From: Faecalibacterium prausnitzii
GTDB lineage: Bacteria; Bacillota; Clostridia; Oscillospirales; Ruminococcaceae
NCBI RefSeq assembly: GCF_019967995.1
Contig: NZ_CP065377.1
Span: forward strand, 558,001-622,000
Direction of reading: 5' to 3'
DNA: 64,000 bases
In this document: positions 33,948 through 42,488 of the stretch, in pieces
How the letters are laid out: each line of letters opens with the position of its first letter
How positions within the stretch are numbered: position 1 is the first letter of the stretch
Notes under the pieces: model-generated
The model's input: only the letters and a program-made list of their open reading frames with translations
Database searches by the model: none
Told to the model about the DNA's origin: nothing
Made by a program: the position numbers and the translations under genes

Positions 33948-35390
33948 ATGAGAAAGATTTCGCGTCGTAATTTCCTGGTCGCTTCTGGTGCAGTCGCCAT
34001 CACCGCAGCGCTTTCTGCATGCGGCGGCAGTTCTTCCACTGCCAGCTCGACCGCAGCCTCCTCTGCAGCCGCTTCTTCTGCCGCAGCCGGGCCTGCCGCA
34101 CAGGGCAAGGTGCTGAACATCTGGTGCTGGAACGACGAATTCCAGAGCCGCTTCAACGATTATTACCCCGAAGTCTCCGCCATCGCATCGGATAAGTCCA
34201 CCACCACCCTGAAGGATGGCACGACCGTGAAGTGGACCATCAATGCCAACGAGAACAACAACTATCAGAACAAGCTGGACGAGGCCCTGCTGAGCCAGGA
34301 CTCCGCAGCCGATGATGATAAGATCGATATCTTCCTGATCGAGGCCGACTACGCGCTGAAGTATGTCGATTCCGATTACGTTCTGGATGTCAAGAAGGAC
34401 ATCGGCCTGACCGACGCCGACCTGGCGGGTCAGTATCAGTACACCAAGGACATCGTCACCGTCGATGGCAGCCAGCGCGGCACCACCTGGCAGGCAACGC
34501 CGGGCCTGTTCGCATACCGCCGCAGCATCGCAAAGGATGTTCTGGGCACCGATGATCCCACCGAAGTCCAGACCTACCTGTCCGATTGGGACAAGTTCAA
34601 CGACGTCGCTGCACAGGCATCTGCCAAGGGCTACAAGATGCTGTCCGGCTTCGATGATGCATACCGCACCTTCTCCAACAACGTGGCAGCGCCCTGGGTC
34701 ACCGGCACCACCGTCACCGTCGATGAGAACATCATGAAGTGGGTCGATCAGACCAAGGAGTACACCGACAAGGGCTACAACAACAAGTCCAGCCTGTGGG
34801 ACAGCCAGTGGGCATCCGACCAGGGCCCCAACGGCAAGGTCTTCGGCTTCTTCTACTCCACCTGGGGCATCAACTTCACCCTGCTGGGCAACTCTCTGGA
34901 GACGCCTACTTCTGAGGGCGGCAAGGAAGAGGTCGGCAACGGCATCTACGGTGACTACGCAGTCTGCGAAGGCCCTCAGCCGTATTACTGGGGCGGTACC
35001 TGGATCTGCGGCGCAGCCGGCAGCGACAACCTCGACACCATCAAGGATGTCATGCAGAAGCTGACCTGCGATGAGGCCATCATGAAGCAGATCACTCTGG
35101 ATACCCAGGACTACACCAACAACGAAAAGGCCATGGAAGAGATCGCCAGCAGCGATTACAAGTCCGACTTCCTGGGCGGCCAGAACCACATCGCGCTGTT
35201 CGCAGAGGCAGCCAAGAAGATCGACATGTCCAACGCCGGCCCGTATGACCAGGGCCTGAACGAGAGCTTCCAGACCGCCTTCAAGGATTACTTCACCGGC
35301 AACGTGGATGAAGATACCGCAAAGGCAAACTTCGAGACCGCCATCAAGGAGAAGTATCCGGAGCTGACCGACGTTGTCTGGCCCGCATAA
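33948..35390 (+). CDS. Sugar ABC transporter substrate-binding lipoprotein with a Tat-type signal
   Basis: 480 residues. The N-terminus has SRRNFL (twin arginines at 6-7) and a lipobox ending at C25 (ALSAC), followed by a Ser/Ala linker, so it should be a lipid-anchored protein that may be exported folded. The mature part is a large sugar-binding protein (NIWCWNDEFQSRFNDYYPEV, later YYWGGTWICGAAG). With the two permeases downstream it forms an importer. No ATPase gene is nearby, so a shared MsmK/MalK-type ATPase elsewhere is expected. Confidence 0.9.
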   Translation: MRKISRRNFLVASGAVAITAALSACGGSSSTASSTAASSAAASSAAAGPAAQGKVLNIWCWNDEFQSRFNDYYPEVSAIASDKSTTTLKDGTTVKWTINANENNNYQNKLDEALLSQDSAADDDKIDIFLIEADYALKYVDSDYVLDVKKDIGLTDADLAGQYQYTKDIVTVDGSQRGTTWQATPGLFAYRRSIAKDVLGTDDPTEVQTYLSDWDKFNDVAAQASAKGYKMLSGFDDAYRTFSNNVAAPWVTGTTVTVDENIMKWVDQTKEYTDKGYNNKSSLWDSQWASDQGPNGKVFGFFYSTWGINFTLLGNSLETPTSEGGKEEVGNGIYGDYAVCEGPQPYYWGGTWICGAAGSDNLDTIKDVMQKLTCDEAIMKQITLDTQDYTNNEKAMEEIASSDYKSDFLGGQNHIALFAEAAKKIDMSNAGPYDQGLNESFQTAFKDYFTGNVDEDTAKANFETAIKEKYPELTDVVWPA

Positions 35391-35420
35391 GGCAGACGCA
35401 CTCGCACACAACTGAGATCA

Positions 35421-35467
35421 GGGGGGCGGGCCGGGCGCAGTGCCCCGCCCGCTCCCTTTTTTTCGGA
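35421..35467 (+). terminator. Intercistronic hairpin after the binding-protein gene
   Basis: A GC-rich stem of GGCGGGC-type arms followed by seven T residues sits between the binding protein and the permeases. Partial termination here would give more binding protein than permease. Confidence 0.65.
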
Positions 35468-35490
35468 AACATCCGTCAGGAGGCAGTCAC

Positions 35491-36447
35491 ATGGGAGAGA
35501 AAACAAAAAAGAAAGGGTCGATCAGCTACGCGAAATGGGGCTACATCTTCATCGCACCGTTCTTTCTCATTTTCGCGGTATTCCAGCTGATCCCCCTGGC
35601 ATCCACCATCTATTACAGCTTCTTTGAATATTACCGCAGCGGTCTGAAGATCATCGGACCCAACTTTGTGGGCTTGAAGAACTACGTGACCCTGTTTGCA
35701 ACAGACCTGCCCAAATATTTCAGCAACACTCTGCTGCTCTGGATCATCGGCTTCATCCCGCAGATCGCCATCTCCCTGCTGCTGGCGGCCTGGTTCACCG
35801 ACCTGCGCCTCAAGCTGAAGGGCCAGACCTTCTTCAAGACGGTCATCTACATGCCCAACCTGATCATGGCATCGGCGTTCGCCATGCTGTTCTTCGCCCT
35901 CTTCTCGGACAACGGCCCCGTCAATGCGGCGCTGATGGGCATGGGCATCCTCAAGCAGCCGTTCAGCTTCCTGAACACGGTCTGGGGCAACCGCGGTCTG
36001 ATCGGCCTGATGAACTTCCTGATGTGGTTCGGCAACACCACCATCATGCTGATGGCCGCCATCATGGGCGTGGACCCCACCCTGTATGAGGCCGCTGAGC
36101 TGGATGGCTGCACCCCGAACCAGATGTTCTGGAAGATCACCATCCCGCTCATCCGCCCCATCCTCGTTTACGTCATGATCACCTCGATGATCGGCGGCTT
36201 GCAGATGTTCGATGTGCCGCAGATCCTGACCAACGGTAAGGGCGGCCCGGACCGCACCTCCACCACCATGATCATGTACCTGAACAACCACCTGTTCAGC
36301 AAGAACTACGGCATGGCAGGCGCGGTGTCTGTGGTGCTGTTCCTCGTCTGCGCAGTGCTCTGCGTCGTCGTTTACGTGAGCCTGACCAGGGAAGACGATG
36401 GCCGCAGCAAGGCAGAGCGCAAGGCTCTGAAAGGAGGAAAGAAGTAA
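35491..36447 (+). CDS. Sugar ABC transporter permease, MalF type
   Basis: 318 residues from the ATG after AGGAGG. Six membrane helices and the cytoplasmic EAA loop (YEAAELDGCTPNQMFWKITIP) that contacts the ATPase. The stop codon overlaps the next start by one base (TAATG). Confidence 0.93.
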   Translation: MGEKTKKKGSISYAKWGYIFIAPFFLIFAVFQLIPLASTIYYSFFEYYRSGLKIIGPNFVGLKNYVTLFATDLPKYFSNTLLLWIIGFIPQIAISLLLAAWFTDLRLKLKGQTFFKTVIYMPNLIMASAFAMLFFALFSDNGPVNAALMGMGILKQPFSFLNTVWGNRGLIGLMNFLMWFGNTTIMLMAAIMGVDPTLYEAAELDGCTPNQMFWKITIPLIRPILVYVMITSMIGGLQMFDVPQILTNGKGGPDRTSTTMIMYLNNHLFSKNYGMAGAVSVVLFLVCAVLCVVVYVSLTREDDGRSKAERKALKGGKK

Positions 36448-37313
36448 TGGCTCACACTGCATCGACAAAGTCGGAAAAAGCCACACTGGCTGCCCGCCGC
36501 ACCGGGTGCTACATCGCGCTGGTGCTCATCAGCTTTCTGTGCCTGTTCTTCTTCTATGTGCTGGTCATCAACTCCACCCGTACCCACTTTGAGATCCAGA
36601 AAGGCTTTTCGCTGCTCCCCGGCAAATCCCTGATGACCAACCTGAAAAACGTGCTGAACGACGCGAACATCCCGGTGCTGACCGGTGTGCGGAACAGCCT
36701 GATCGTCTCGGCCTGTTCGGCTGCGCTCAGCGTCTACTTCTCGGCCCTGACGGCTTACGGCATTTATGCCTACAACTTCCGGTTCAAGAAGGTGGCGTTC
36801 GCCATCATCCTGCTCATTATGACCATGCCGACGCAGGTGTCGGCCCTGGGCTTTTTGCAGCTCATCACGAAGATGGGCCTGAAGAACTCGTTCCTCCCGC
36901 TCATCATCCCCAGCATCGCAGCGCCTGCCGTCTTCTTCTTTATGAAGCAGTACCTCGACGCCAGCCTGCCGATGGAGATCGTGGAAGCGGCCCGCATCGA
37001 CGGAGCCGGAGAGTTCTATACCTTCAATAAGATCGTGCTCCCCATCATGAAGCCCGCGCTGGCGGTGCAGGCCATCTTCGCCTTCGTGTCCAGCTGGAAC
37101 AATTACTTCATCCCCGCTCTGGTCCTGGATACCGCCGATAAGAAGACCCTGCCCATCCTGATTGCGCAGCTGCGCAGTGCAGACTTCCTGAAGTTCGATA
37201 TGGGCAAGGTGTATATGATGGTCGCCATCGCCATCCTGCCCGTGATCATCGTCTACCTGCTGCTCTCGAAGTTCATCGTCCGCGGCGTGGCACTGGGCGG
37301 CGTAAAAGGCTAA
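36447..37313 (+). CDS. Sugar ABC transporter permease, MalG type
   Basis: 288 residues with six helices and the EAA loop (VEAARIDGAGEFYTFNKIVLP). It partners the MalF-type permease. AAAGGAGG lies inside the end of the previous gene. Confidence 0.93.
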   Translation: MAHTASTKSEKATLAARRTGCYIALVLISFLCLFFFYVLVINSTRTHFEIQKGFSLLPGKSLMTNLKNVLNDANIPVLTGVRNSLIVSACSAALSVYFSALTAYGIYAYNFRFKKVAFAIILLIMTMPTQVSALGFLQLITKMGLKNSFLPLIIPSIAAPAVFFFMKQYLDASLPMEIVEAARIDGAGEFYTFNKIVLPIMKPALAVQAIFAFVSSWNNYFIPALVLDTADKKTLPILIAQLRSADFLKFDMGKVYMMVAIAILPVIIVYLLLSKFIVRGVALGGVKG

Positions 37314-37584
37314 AATTTCGACCACTGCCAGCGGCAGAAACAGGGAGAAATTTTTGGCGCAGCGGTCTGCAAGACGCGAGGCCCGTCCAAGGGCCGAAGC
37401 GGATGCAGGGCACCGCAAGAGGGCGCTGCTTCCGCTTCCCGCACGAAAGCCCCAAACGAGCATTCGCCATATCGCATGGCAAACGATTCGTGCAACGCGA
37501 GGCCCATCTCCCTACAATCGGCAATGCAGCACGGCTGCACGCAAACGAATTACGACCGTTCCGAATTCTCCTTCCATATCATAA

Positions 37585-37631
37585 ACAGCAGACAGCCCGG
37601 AGACGACCTGCTCCGGGCTGTCTGCTGTTTT
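37585..37631 (+). terminator. Terminator of the cellobiose ABC operon
   Basis: AACAGCAGACAGCCCGGAG and its exact complement flank an eight-base loop, followed by a T run. Confidence 0.92.
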
Positions 37632-37638
37632 TTCCGAT

Positions 37639-37666
37639 TTACAAAACTGAACTGAACCAGTATAAT
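37639..37666 (+). promoter_or_regulatory. Promoter of the AGCS symporter
   Basis: TTACAA and TATAAT with 16 bases between them. Confidence 0.65.
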
Positions 37667-37701
37667 AAAGTACGAAGTATAAAACACAGGAGGAGACCCA
37701 G

Positions 37702-39087
37702 TTGATTCATTTGATTGAAACGGTCTATCGTTTTCTCTGGGGCGATTTGTTTGTGCTGCCCATTGCGGGCGGCGTGGGGATCTCGCTGATGGTGGTGCTG
37801 CTGCTCACGGCGGGGGTGTTCTTCACCCTGCGGACGCGTCTGCTGCCGGTGCGGCTGTTCCGGGATATGATCTCGGCCGTCTGCGAGAAAAACCAGAGCA
37901 GGGACAGCCTTTCGTCGTTCCAGACCCTCATCGTTTCCACGGCCACCCGCGTGGGCATGGGAAATCTGGTGGGCGTTGTGGCGGCGGTGTCTGCCGGTGG
38001 CGCGGGCGCAGTGTTCTGGATGTGGGTCACGGCCTTGCTGGGCGCGTCCACCGCGTTTGTGGAATCCACCCTGGCCCAGAAGTACCGACAGCCCGATCCG
38101 CTCTACGGCGGCCAGCGCGGCGGCCCGGCCTATTATATCCACATGTGGGCGGAGCGGAAGCGGAAGAAACCGCTGCGGCGCTCGGTGGTCGCGGTGCTGT
38201 TCGCGCTGTCGGGCCTCATCTGCTGGTGCGGCATCAGCCAGGTCATCAGCAACTCGGTGAGCTCGGCATTCAAGAATGCGTTCCACATCCCGCCCATTGC
38301 AACGACGGTGGCACTGGTGGTGCTGGCGGCAGTCATCGTGCTGCGCAAGAACGCCACCGTGAAAAGCCTGGACGTCATCGTGCCGGTGATGGCGGTCTGC
38401 TATTTTGTGATGACGCTTTATGTCATCGCGACCAATATCACCCACCTCCCGGCGGTGCTGGGCAGCATCTTCTCGGAAGCCTTTGGTCTGCGGCAGGTGG
38501 CGGCGGGCGGCTTTGGTGCCGTTCTGATGAACGGTATCAAGCGCGGCCTGTTCTCCAACGAGGCGGGCAGCGGCTCGGCACCCTGTGCGGCCGCAGCTGC
38601 CGACTGCGATGATCCGGTCAAGATGGGGCTGGTCCAGGCGCTGGGCGTCCTCATTGATACGATCGTCATTTGCAGCTGCACGGCCTTCGTCATGCTGCTG
38701 GCCCCGGAATCCGTCACGGCGGGCCTGACCGGCATGGACCTCTTGCAGGCGGCGGTGCAGTACCATCTGGGCAGCTTCGGCGTCATCTTCATCGCTGTGA
38801 CGTTGGCGCTGTTCAGCTTTTCCACCTTCATCGGTATCCTGTTCTACGCTCGCTCCAATGTGGCGTATCTCTTCGGGGACCGCTGGCTCTGGCAGACCCT
38901 TTATAAGGTATTGGCGCTGGGGATGCTGCTGGTGGGCGGTGTGCAGGCCTACACAGTCGTGTGGGACCTTGGCGATGTGGGCATCGGCCTGATGACCATC
39001 TTCAACCTCATCGCGCTCTATCCGCTTTCCGGCGAGGCCATTGAGGCTCTCCGGGACTATGAGCGCCGGAAACATCTGGAACCCTGA
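37702..39087 (+). CDS. Sodium:alanine/glycine symporter (AGCS family)
   Basis: 461 residues beginning at TTG six bases after AGGAGGAG. About eleven membrane helices with AGCS signatures: VSAGGAGAVFWMWVTALLGA, QKYRQPDPLYGGQRGGPAYYI and the NEAGSGSAPCAAAAADCDDP segment. It imports a small neutral amino acid with sodium. It is transcribed alone between terminators. Confidence 0.92.
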   Translation: MIHLIETVYRFLWGDLFVLPIAGGVGISLMVVLLLTAGVFFTLRTRLLPVRLFRDMISAVCEKNQSRDSLSSFQTLIVSTATRVGMGNLVGVVAAVSAGGAGAVFWMWVTALLGASTAFVESTLAQKYRQPDPLYGGQRGGPAYYIHMWAERKRKKPLRRSVVAVLFALSGLICWCGISQVISNSVSSAFKNAFHIPPIATTVALVVLAAVIVLRKNATVKSLDVIVPVMAVCYFVMTLYVIATNITHLPAVLGSIFSEAFGLRQVAAGGFGAVLMNGIKRGLFSNEAGSGSAPCAAAAADCDDPVKMGLVQALGVLIDTIVICSCTAFVMLLAPESVTAGLTGMDLLQAAVQYHLGSFGVIFIAVTLALFSFSTFIGILFYARSNVAYLFGDRWLWQTLYKVLALGMLLVGGVQAYTVVWDLGDVGIGLMTIFNLIALYPLSGEAIEALRDYERRKHLEP

Positions 39088-39123
39088 GCAGGGGAGACGC
39101 CCCGCTCCATGAATCGTTCGCAA

Positions 39124-39173
39124 AACGGCGCAGCCGGAGCGGAGAATTTCCGCTAAGCTGCGCCGCTTTTTTG
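39124..39173 (+). terminator. Terminator after the AGCS symporter
   Basis: CGGCGCAG and CTGCGCCG form the outer stem with an inner AGCGGA/TCCGCT stem, followed by a T run. Confidence 0.85.
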
Positions 39174-39211
39174 TCCGCGAAAAAAGAAGCTGAAAAAATG
39201 CGAAAAAACGG

Positions 39212-39240
39212 TTGACAAATCCGCTTTTGTCTGCTAAAAT
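39212..39240 (+). promoter_or_regulatory. Promoter of tRNA-Tyr
   Basis: TTGACA and TAAAAT with 17 bases between them, 35 bases before the tRNA. Confidence 0.85.
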
Positions 39241-39275
39241 AAACGAGTCGTCCGGCAAGGACGTGAACAGAATCT

Positions 39276-39361
39276 GGGCGTGTTCCCGAGTGGCCAATGG
39301 GGACAGACTGTAAATCTGCTGCTTTTCAGCTTCGGTGGTTCGAATCCACCCGCGCCCACCA
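39276..39361 (+). tRNA. tRNA-Tyr (anticodon GTA)
   Basis: An 86-base type II tRNA with a long variable arm, acceptor GGGCGTG/CGCGCCC, anticodon loop CTGTAAA, T loop TTCGAAT and an encoded CCA. Its 3' end is repeated 20 kb downstream. Confidence 0.96.
39343..39360 (+). repeat. Putative left attachment site in the 3' end of tRNA-Tyr
   Basis: The 18 bases AATCCACCCGCGCCCACC occur again exactly at 59249-59266 in the same orientation, as expected for attL and attR of an element integrated at this tRNA. Confidence 0.65.
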
Positions 39362-39368
39362 AACAAGA

Positions 39369-39412
39369 AAAATCCGAACCTGTTTCCGATTGGAGAAGGG
39401 TTCGGATTTTTC
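39369..39412 (+). terminator. Terminator of tRNA-Tyr
   Basis: AAAAATCCGAACC and its complement flank a loop and end in a T run. Confidence 0.85.
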
Positions 39413-39513
39413 GTTTTCTTCGGGTACAACAACGAAGGTTCCTGTGGACGGCGCAAAACTCCGATACCTTGTCATAGACCGTAAGCCAATAACAAGATTT
39501 GGAGGGTATGATT

Positions 39514-39765
39514 ATGAAGTACGATGCAAGAGCTTGCCATTTCAACATGGATACCGGGTGCGTGGAGTTGACTCTCCAAGATGGGAGAAAAATTTCCATT
39601 GACTGCACCAGGGTCGAGGATGCGCTGGATGTGACCGTGGCGCAGAGGGCGGAGCTGGACTATCTTATTTACAATGACCCACTGGGCTATGCGGATTTGA
39701 TTCTGAACGGCAATCTAGAAGAATACTTGAAAAACGTAACTGGGAGCCATGGGTTAGAAGATTAA
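39514..39765 (+). CDS. Small DUF6061-type protein
   Basis: 83 residues from the ATG seven bases after GGAGGG. The text CHFNMDTGCVELTLQDGRKI, then QRAELDYLIYNDPLGYADLIL is typical of the DUF6061 family, short proteins of unknown function common in mobile regions of Clostridia. It is the first gene inside the proposed tRNA-Tyr island. Confidence 0.7.
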   Translation: MKYDARACHFNMDTGCVELTLQDGRKISIDCTRVEDALDVTVAQRAELDYLIYNDPLGYADLILNGNLEEYLKNVTGSHGLED

Positions 39766-39766
39766 G

Positions 39767-39810
39767 AGAAAAGCGCAGAGCACCTTATTCAGAGTGCTCT
39801 GCGCTTTTCT
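39767..39810. terminator. Bidirectional terminator overlapping the AraC gene end
   Basis: AGAAAAGCGCAGAGCAC and its exact complement flank a ten-base loop. It serves the small plus-strand gene and also contains the last codons of the minus-strand regulator. Confidence 0.85.
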
Positions 39811-40840
39811 GCATCTTGCGCCATTGTTGCGGGGTCATGCCGTACTTTTGCCGGAACAGCTCGTAGAAGTGGGTGCGGTTGGTAAATTTGAGTTGTAGGG
39901 CGATCTCGCTGACGGAAAGTGTTGTCTCCCGCAAAAGCCGTTCAGCCTTCTGGAAACAGAAGGTCATGCCGTAATCGAAAAGACACAGACCGGTGCGGCG
40001 CTGGACGATGGAATTGAGGTAGCTGCCATTGTAATTCAAAAGCCGTGCCAGTTCACTGCGAGGCAGCCGCCCGTCGGTATCCTCCAGCAAACGGCTGATA
40101 CGCAGAAAGAGCAGGATTTCGGGGCTGCTGCTCAGGTGAACCGGGGTGACGTAGAACCCGGACGACAGAAAATCGAACAGTTCGCAAAGCGCGCCCTTCA
40201 AATAATAGGTGGCGGCGGCACTGGGTTCGTGCAGGATGTGGGTCATGCGGGCGATGAGCGTTGTCAGGGTTTGAACGCTATCGGTGTTTTCCGGTGTGGG
40301 GAAAAGATCCTGATATTCCTTTCGGAGGTCCTGGCCCAGATTTGCCAGCATGAACTGCAAAACGGGATTTTCCGGCAGATGACGCTCGGCTTCAAATAAT
40401 TGCAGGGATGCAGATTCCGTCAGGCTGCGGACAAAATCTACGGATAGACCAATAAAACAGAGCTTGGCGGGGCCTGTGAACCGTTCGTTGTGGAGGATAC
40501 TGCGGTTCACCAGACAGCAGGTCCCGGCACGGTAGGGATATTCTTTTTCCTCGATCTGTTGGATGACCTCTCCTTCCAGCACCAGCATCAGCTCAAAATA
40601 ATCGTGGCGGTGCAGCGGACGGGAGCTGAGCGCACGGAACAAAGCATCCATAGAGTTTTCATGCAGCCAGCAGCCATTTGGTGAGAACATCTGAATGCTG
40701 TATTGGTCGGTTTCCCCCAGACCGGTACAGGACTCCAGCGTGATCTGCACCGGGGACATGATCTTGTAGAAGGTAGAGAGCTGACTGCCCTGATTTTCAA
40801 CCTCCAAAATATTCTCGTAGCTGGTGGAATCCGGTTTCAT
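39785..40840 (-). CDS. AraC-family transcriptional regulator
   Basis: 351 residues from the ATG after AAAGGAG (MKPDSTSYENILEV). A cupin-like sensor with RPLHRHDYFELMLVLEGE is followed by a two-helix-turn-helix AraC domain (SRLLEDTDGRLPRSELARLL, then SEIALQLKFTNRTHFYELFR). It is divergent from the GPH symporter and GH2 genes and probably activates them in response to their sugar. Confidence 0.92.
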   Translation of the reverse strand: MKPDSTSYENILEVENQGSQLSTFYKIMSPVQITLESCTGLGETDQYSIQMFSPNGCWLHENSMDALFRALSSRPLHRHDYFELMLVLEGEVIQQIEEKEYPYRAGTCCLVNRSILHNERFTGPAKLCFIGLSVDFVRSLTESASLQLFEAERHLPENPVLQFMLANLGQDLRKEYQDLFPTPENTDSVQTLTTLIARMTHILHEPSAAATYYLKGALCELFDFLSSGFYVTPVHLSSSPEILLFLRISRLLEDTDGRLPRSELARLLNYNGSYLNSIVQRRTGLCLFDYGMTFCFQKAERLLRETTLSVSEIALQLKFTNRTHFYELFRQKYGMTPQQWRKMQKSAEHSE

Positions 40841-41075
40841 GAAAGCGTCTCCTTTTCTGTAATGTGCGAATATGATACAATCTGATGGATGCGGCACACG
40901 ATGCTGTCATTGTGAAATGTGAACGGAATTGCTAAAATATAGGCACAATACAAAAACATTCTGTAAAAGCTGTGCGGCCGATGGCTTTATTATAGAGTGC
41001 TTTTGAAAAAATGTAAAGCGACAGACGCATTCTGTCGCCGTGAATGATACAGCACATCTTGAAAGGAGAATCCCC

Positions 41076-42488
41076 ATGTCTGCACCTGCAACGACAGAGA
41101 AAAAATATCTGAAATGGTATCAGAAGCTGGCCTACGGTTCCGGTGATCTGGCCTCTAACTGCTCCTATGGTCTGGTTTCCAGCTTTGTACTGCTTTATCT
41201 GACCGGAACACTGGGTCTGGACAGCGCCATCATCGGCTCTTTGATGCTGGCTTCCAAGGTCCTGGACGGCATCAGCGATGTGATCTTTGGCACCCTGATC
41301 GACCGCACCCACTCCAAGCTGGGCAAGGCTCGTCCCTGGATGCTGTTTGGCCAGGTAGGCGTTTCCCTCTGCCTGTTTTTGCTGTTTGCCATCCCGGCTG
41401 GCAGCACCACCATGCAGTACATCTACTTCTTCATCGTGTACACGGCACTGAATGCAGTGTTCTATACTGCCAACGGCATTGCCTATTCCTCTCTGGTGGC
41501 GCTGATCACCAAGAACAACAATGAGCGTGTGCAGCTGGGCTCCTTCCGTTTTATGTTTGCGGTCGTCACCAACATCTTTATGGGCTTTGCCGTTACCGGC
41601 ATGGTGGAGAAGTTCGGCAGCGGTGCCGCAGGCTGGCGTACCACGGCTCTGATCTTCGCGATCGTTGGTCTGGTGGTCAACACCATCAGCTGCCTTGCAG
41701 TTAAAGAGCTGCCGGAGGAAGAACTGAGCGGCAACACCAGCGAAGCCGCAGAGGAAGGCAAAGCAGTTGCCGAGGAGAAAAAGCATGGCTTTGCCGAGAC
41801 CGCTAAGATCCTCATCCACAACAAGTATTACCTGATGATTCTTGCCATCTACATCGTGTACTATATCATGAGCAACCTGACCACCGGTGCCGGTGTGTTC
41901 TGCGCCACCTATTACTGGGGCGATGGCAGCCTGCTGGGGCAGTTCTCCATGATGAAGATGTTCCCTGTTATCATCGCACTGGCCATTGCGCCTGTCCTCA
42001 TCAAAAAGACCGGCAGTATGCAGAAGGTCAACTTCTGGGGCTACGCCATCAGCAGCGTGCTGGGCATTCCCATGATCTACTTTGCCATGCAGAAGAACCT
42101 TTCCATGTTCCTGCTGTTCATGTTCATCAAGGGCATCTTTGCAGGTACCCTCAGCGGTTCTCTGAATGCCCTGATCGCTGAGGCCAGCGGCTACACCACA
42201 CGCACCACCGGCATCCACATGGACGGTATGATGTACAGCTGCTCCTCTCTGGGCGTGAAGGTCGGCGGCGGCATCGGTACTGCGGCTGTGGGCTGGCTGC
42301 TGAAGTTGGGTGGCTTTGTGGGTACCGCAACGGTCCAGAGCGAAAGCGCCATTCGGATGATCTTCAACCTGTACATCACCTTCCCCTTCGTGATCGGCAT
42401 CATTATCACGGTGCTGCTGGCTTTCCTTGATGTGGAAAAAGCCAATAAGAAGTGGGATGCTGAACACCAGAAAGAGGCACAGGCATGA
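41076..42488 (+). CDS. GPH-family sugar:cation symporter (MelB/UidB type)
   Basis: 470 residues from the ATG after AGGAG. Twelve membrane helices with GPH hallmarks: KLAYGSGDLASNCSYGLVSS near the start, DVIFGTLIDRTHSKLGKARPW after helix 2, and a cytoplasmic acidic loop at about 210-235. It should import a glycoside that the overlapping GH2 gene cleaves (ATGA overlap). Confidence 0.92.
   Translation: MSAPATTEKKYLKWYQKLAYGSGDLASNCSYGLVSSFVLLYLTGTLGLDSAIIGSLMLASKVLDGISDVIFGTLIDRTHSKLGKARPWMLFGQVGVSLCLFLLFAIPAGSTTMQYIYFFIVYTALNAVFYTANGIAYSSLVALITKNNNERVQLGSFRFMFAVVTNIFMGFAVTGMVEKFGSGAAGWRTTALIFAIVGLVVNTISCLAVKELPEEELSGNTSEAAEEGKAVAEEKKHGFAETAKILIHNKYYLMILAIYIVYYIMSNLTTGAGVFCATYYWGDGSLLGQFSMMKMFPVIIALAIAPVLIKKTGSMQKVNFWGYAISSVLGIPMIYFAMQKNLSMFLLFMFIKGIFAGTLSGSLNALIAEASGYTTRTTGIHMDGMMYSCSSLGVKVGGGIGTAAVGWLLKLGGFVGTATVQSESAIRMIFNLYITFPFVIGIIITVLLAFLDVEKANKKWDAEHQKEAQA

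Larger units (their letters stand above)
37314..37701. other. Intergenic region with a terminator and the promoter of the symporter
   Basis: The first 260 bases show no gene; they contain an imperfect repeat built around GCGAGGCCC (near 37375 and 37499). Then come a strong terminator and a promoter. Confidence 0.55.

Noticed and set aside
32850..35411. An 853-codon minus-strand frame opposite the LacI and binding-protein genes
   Set aside because: Spans two unrelated real genes and their gap; composition typical of an antisense shadow.
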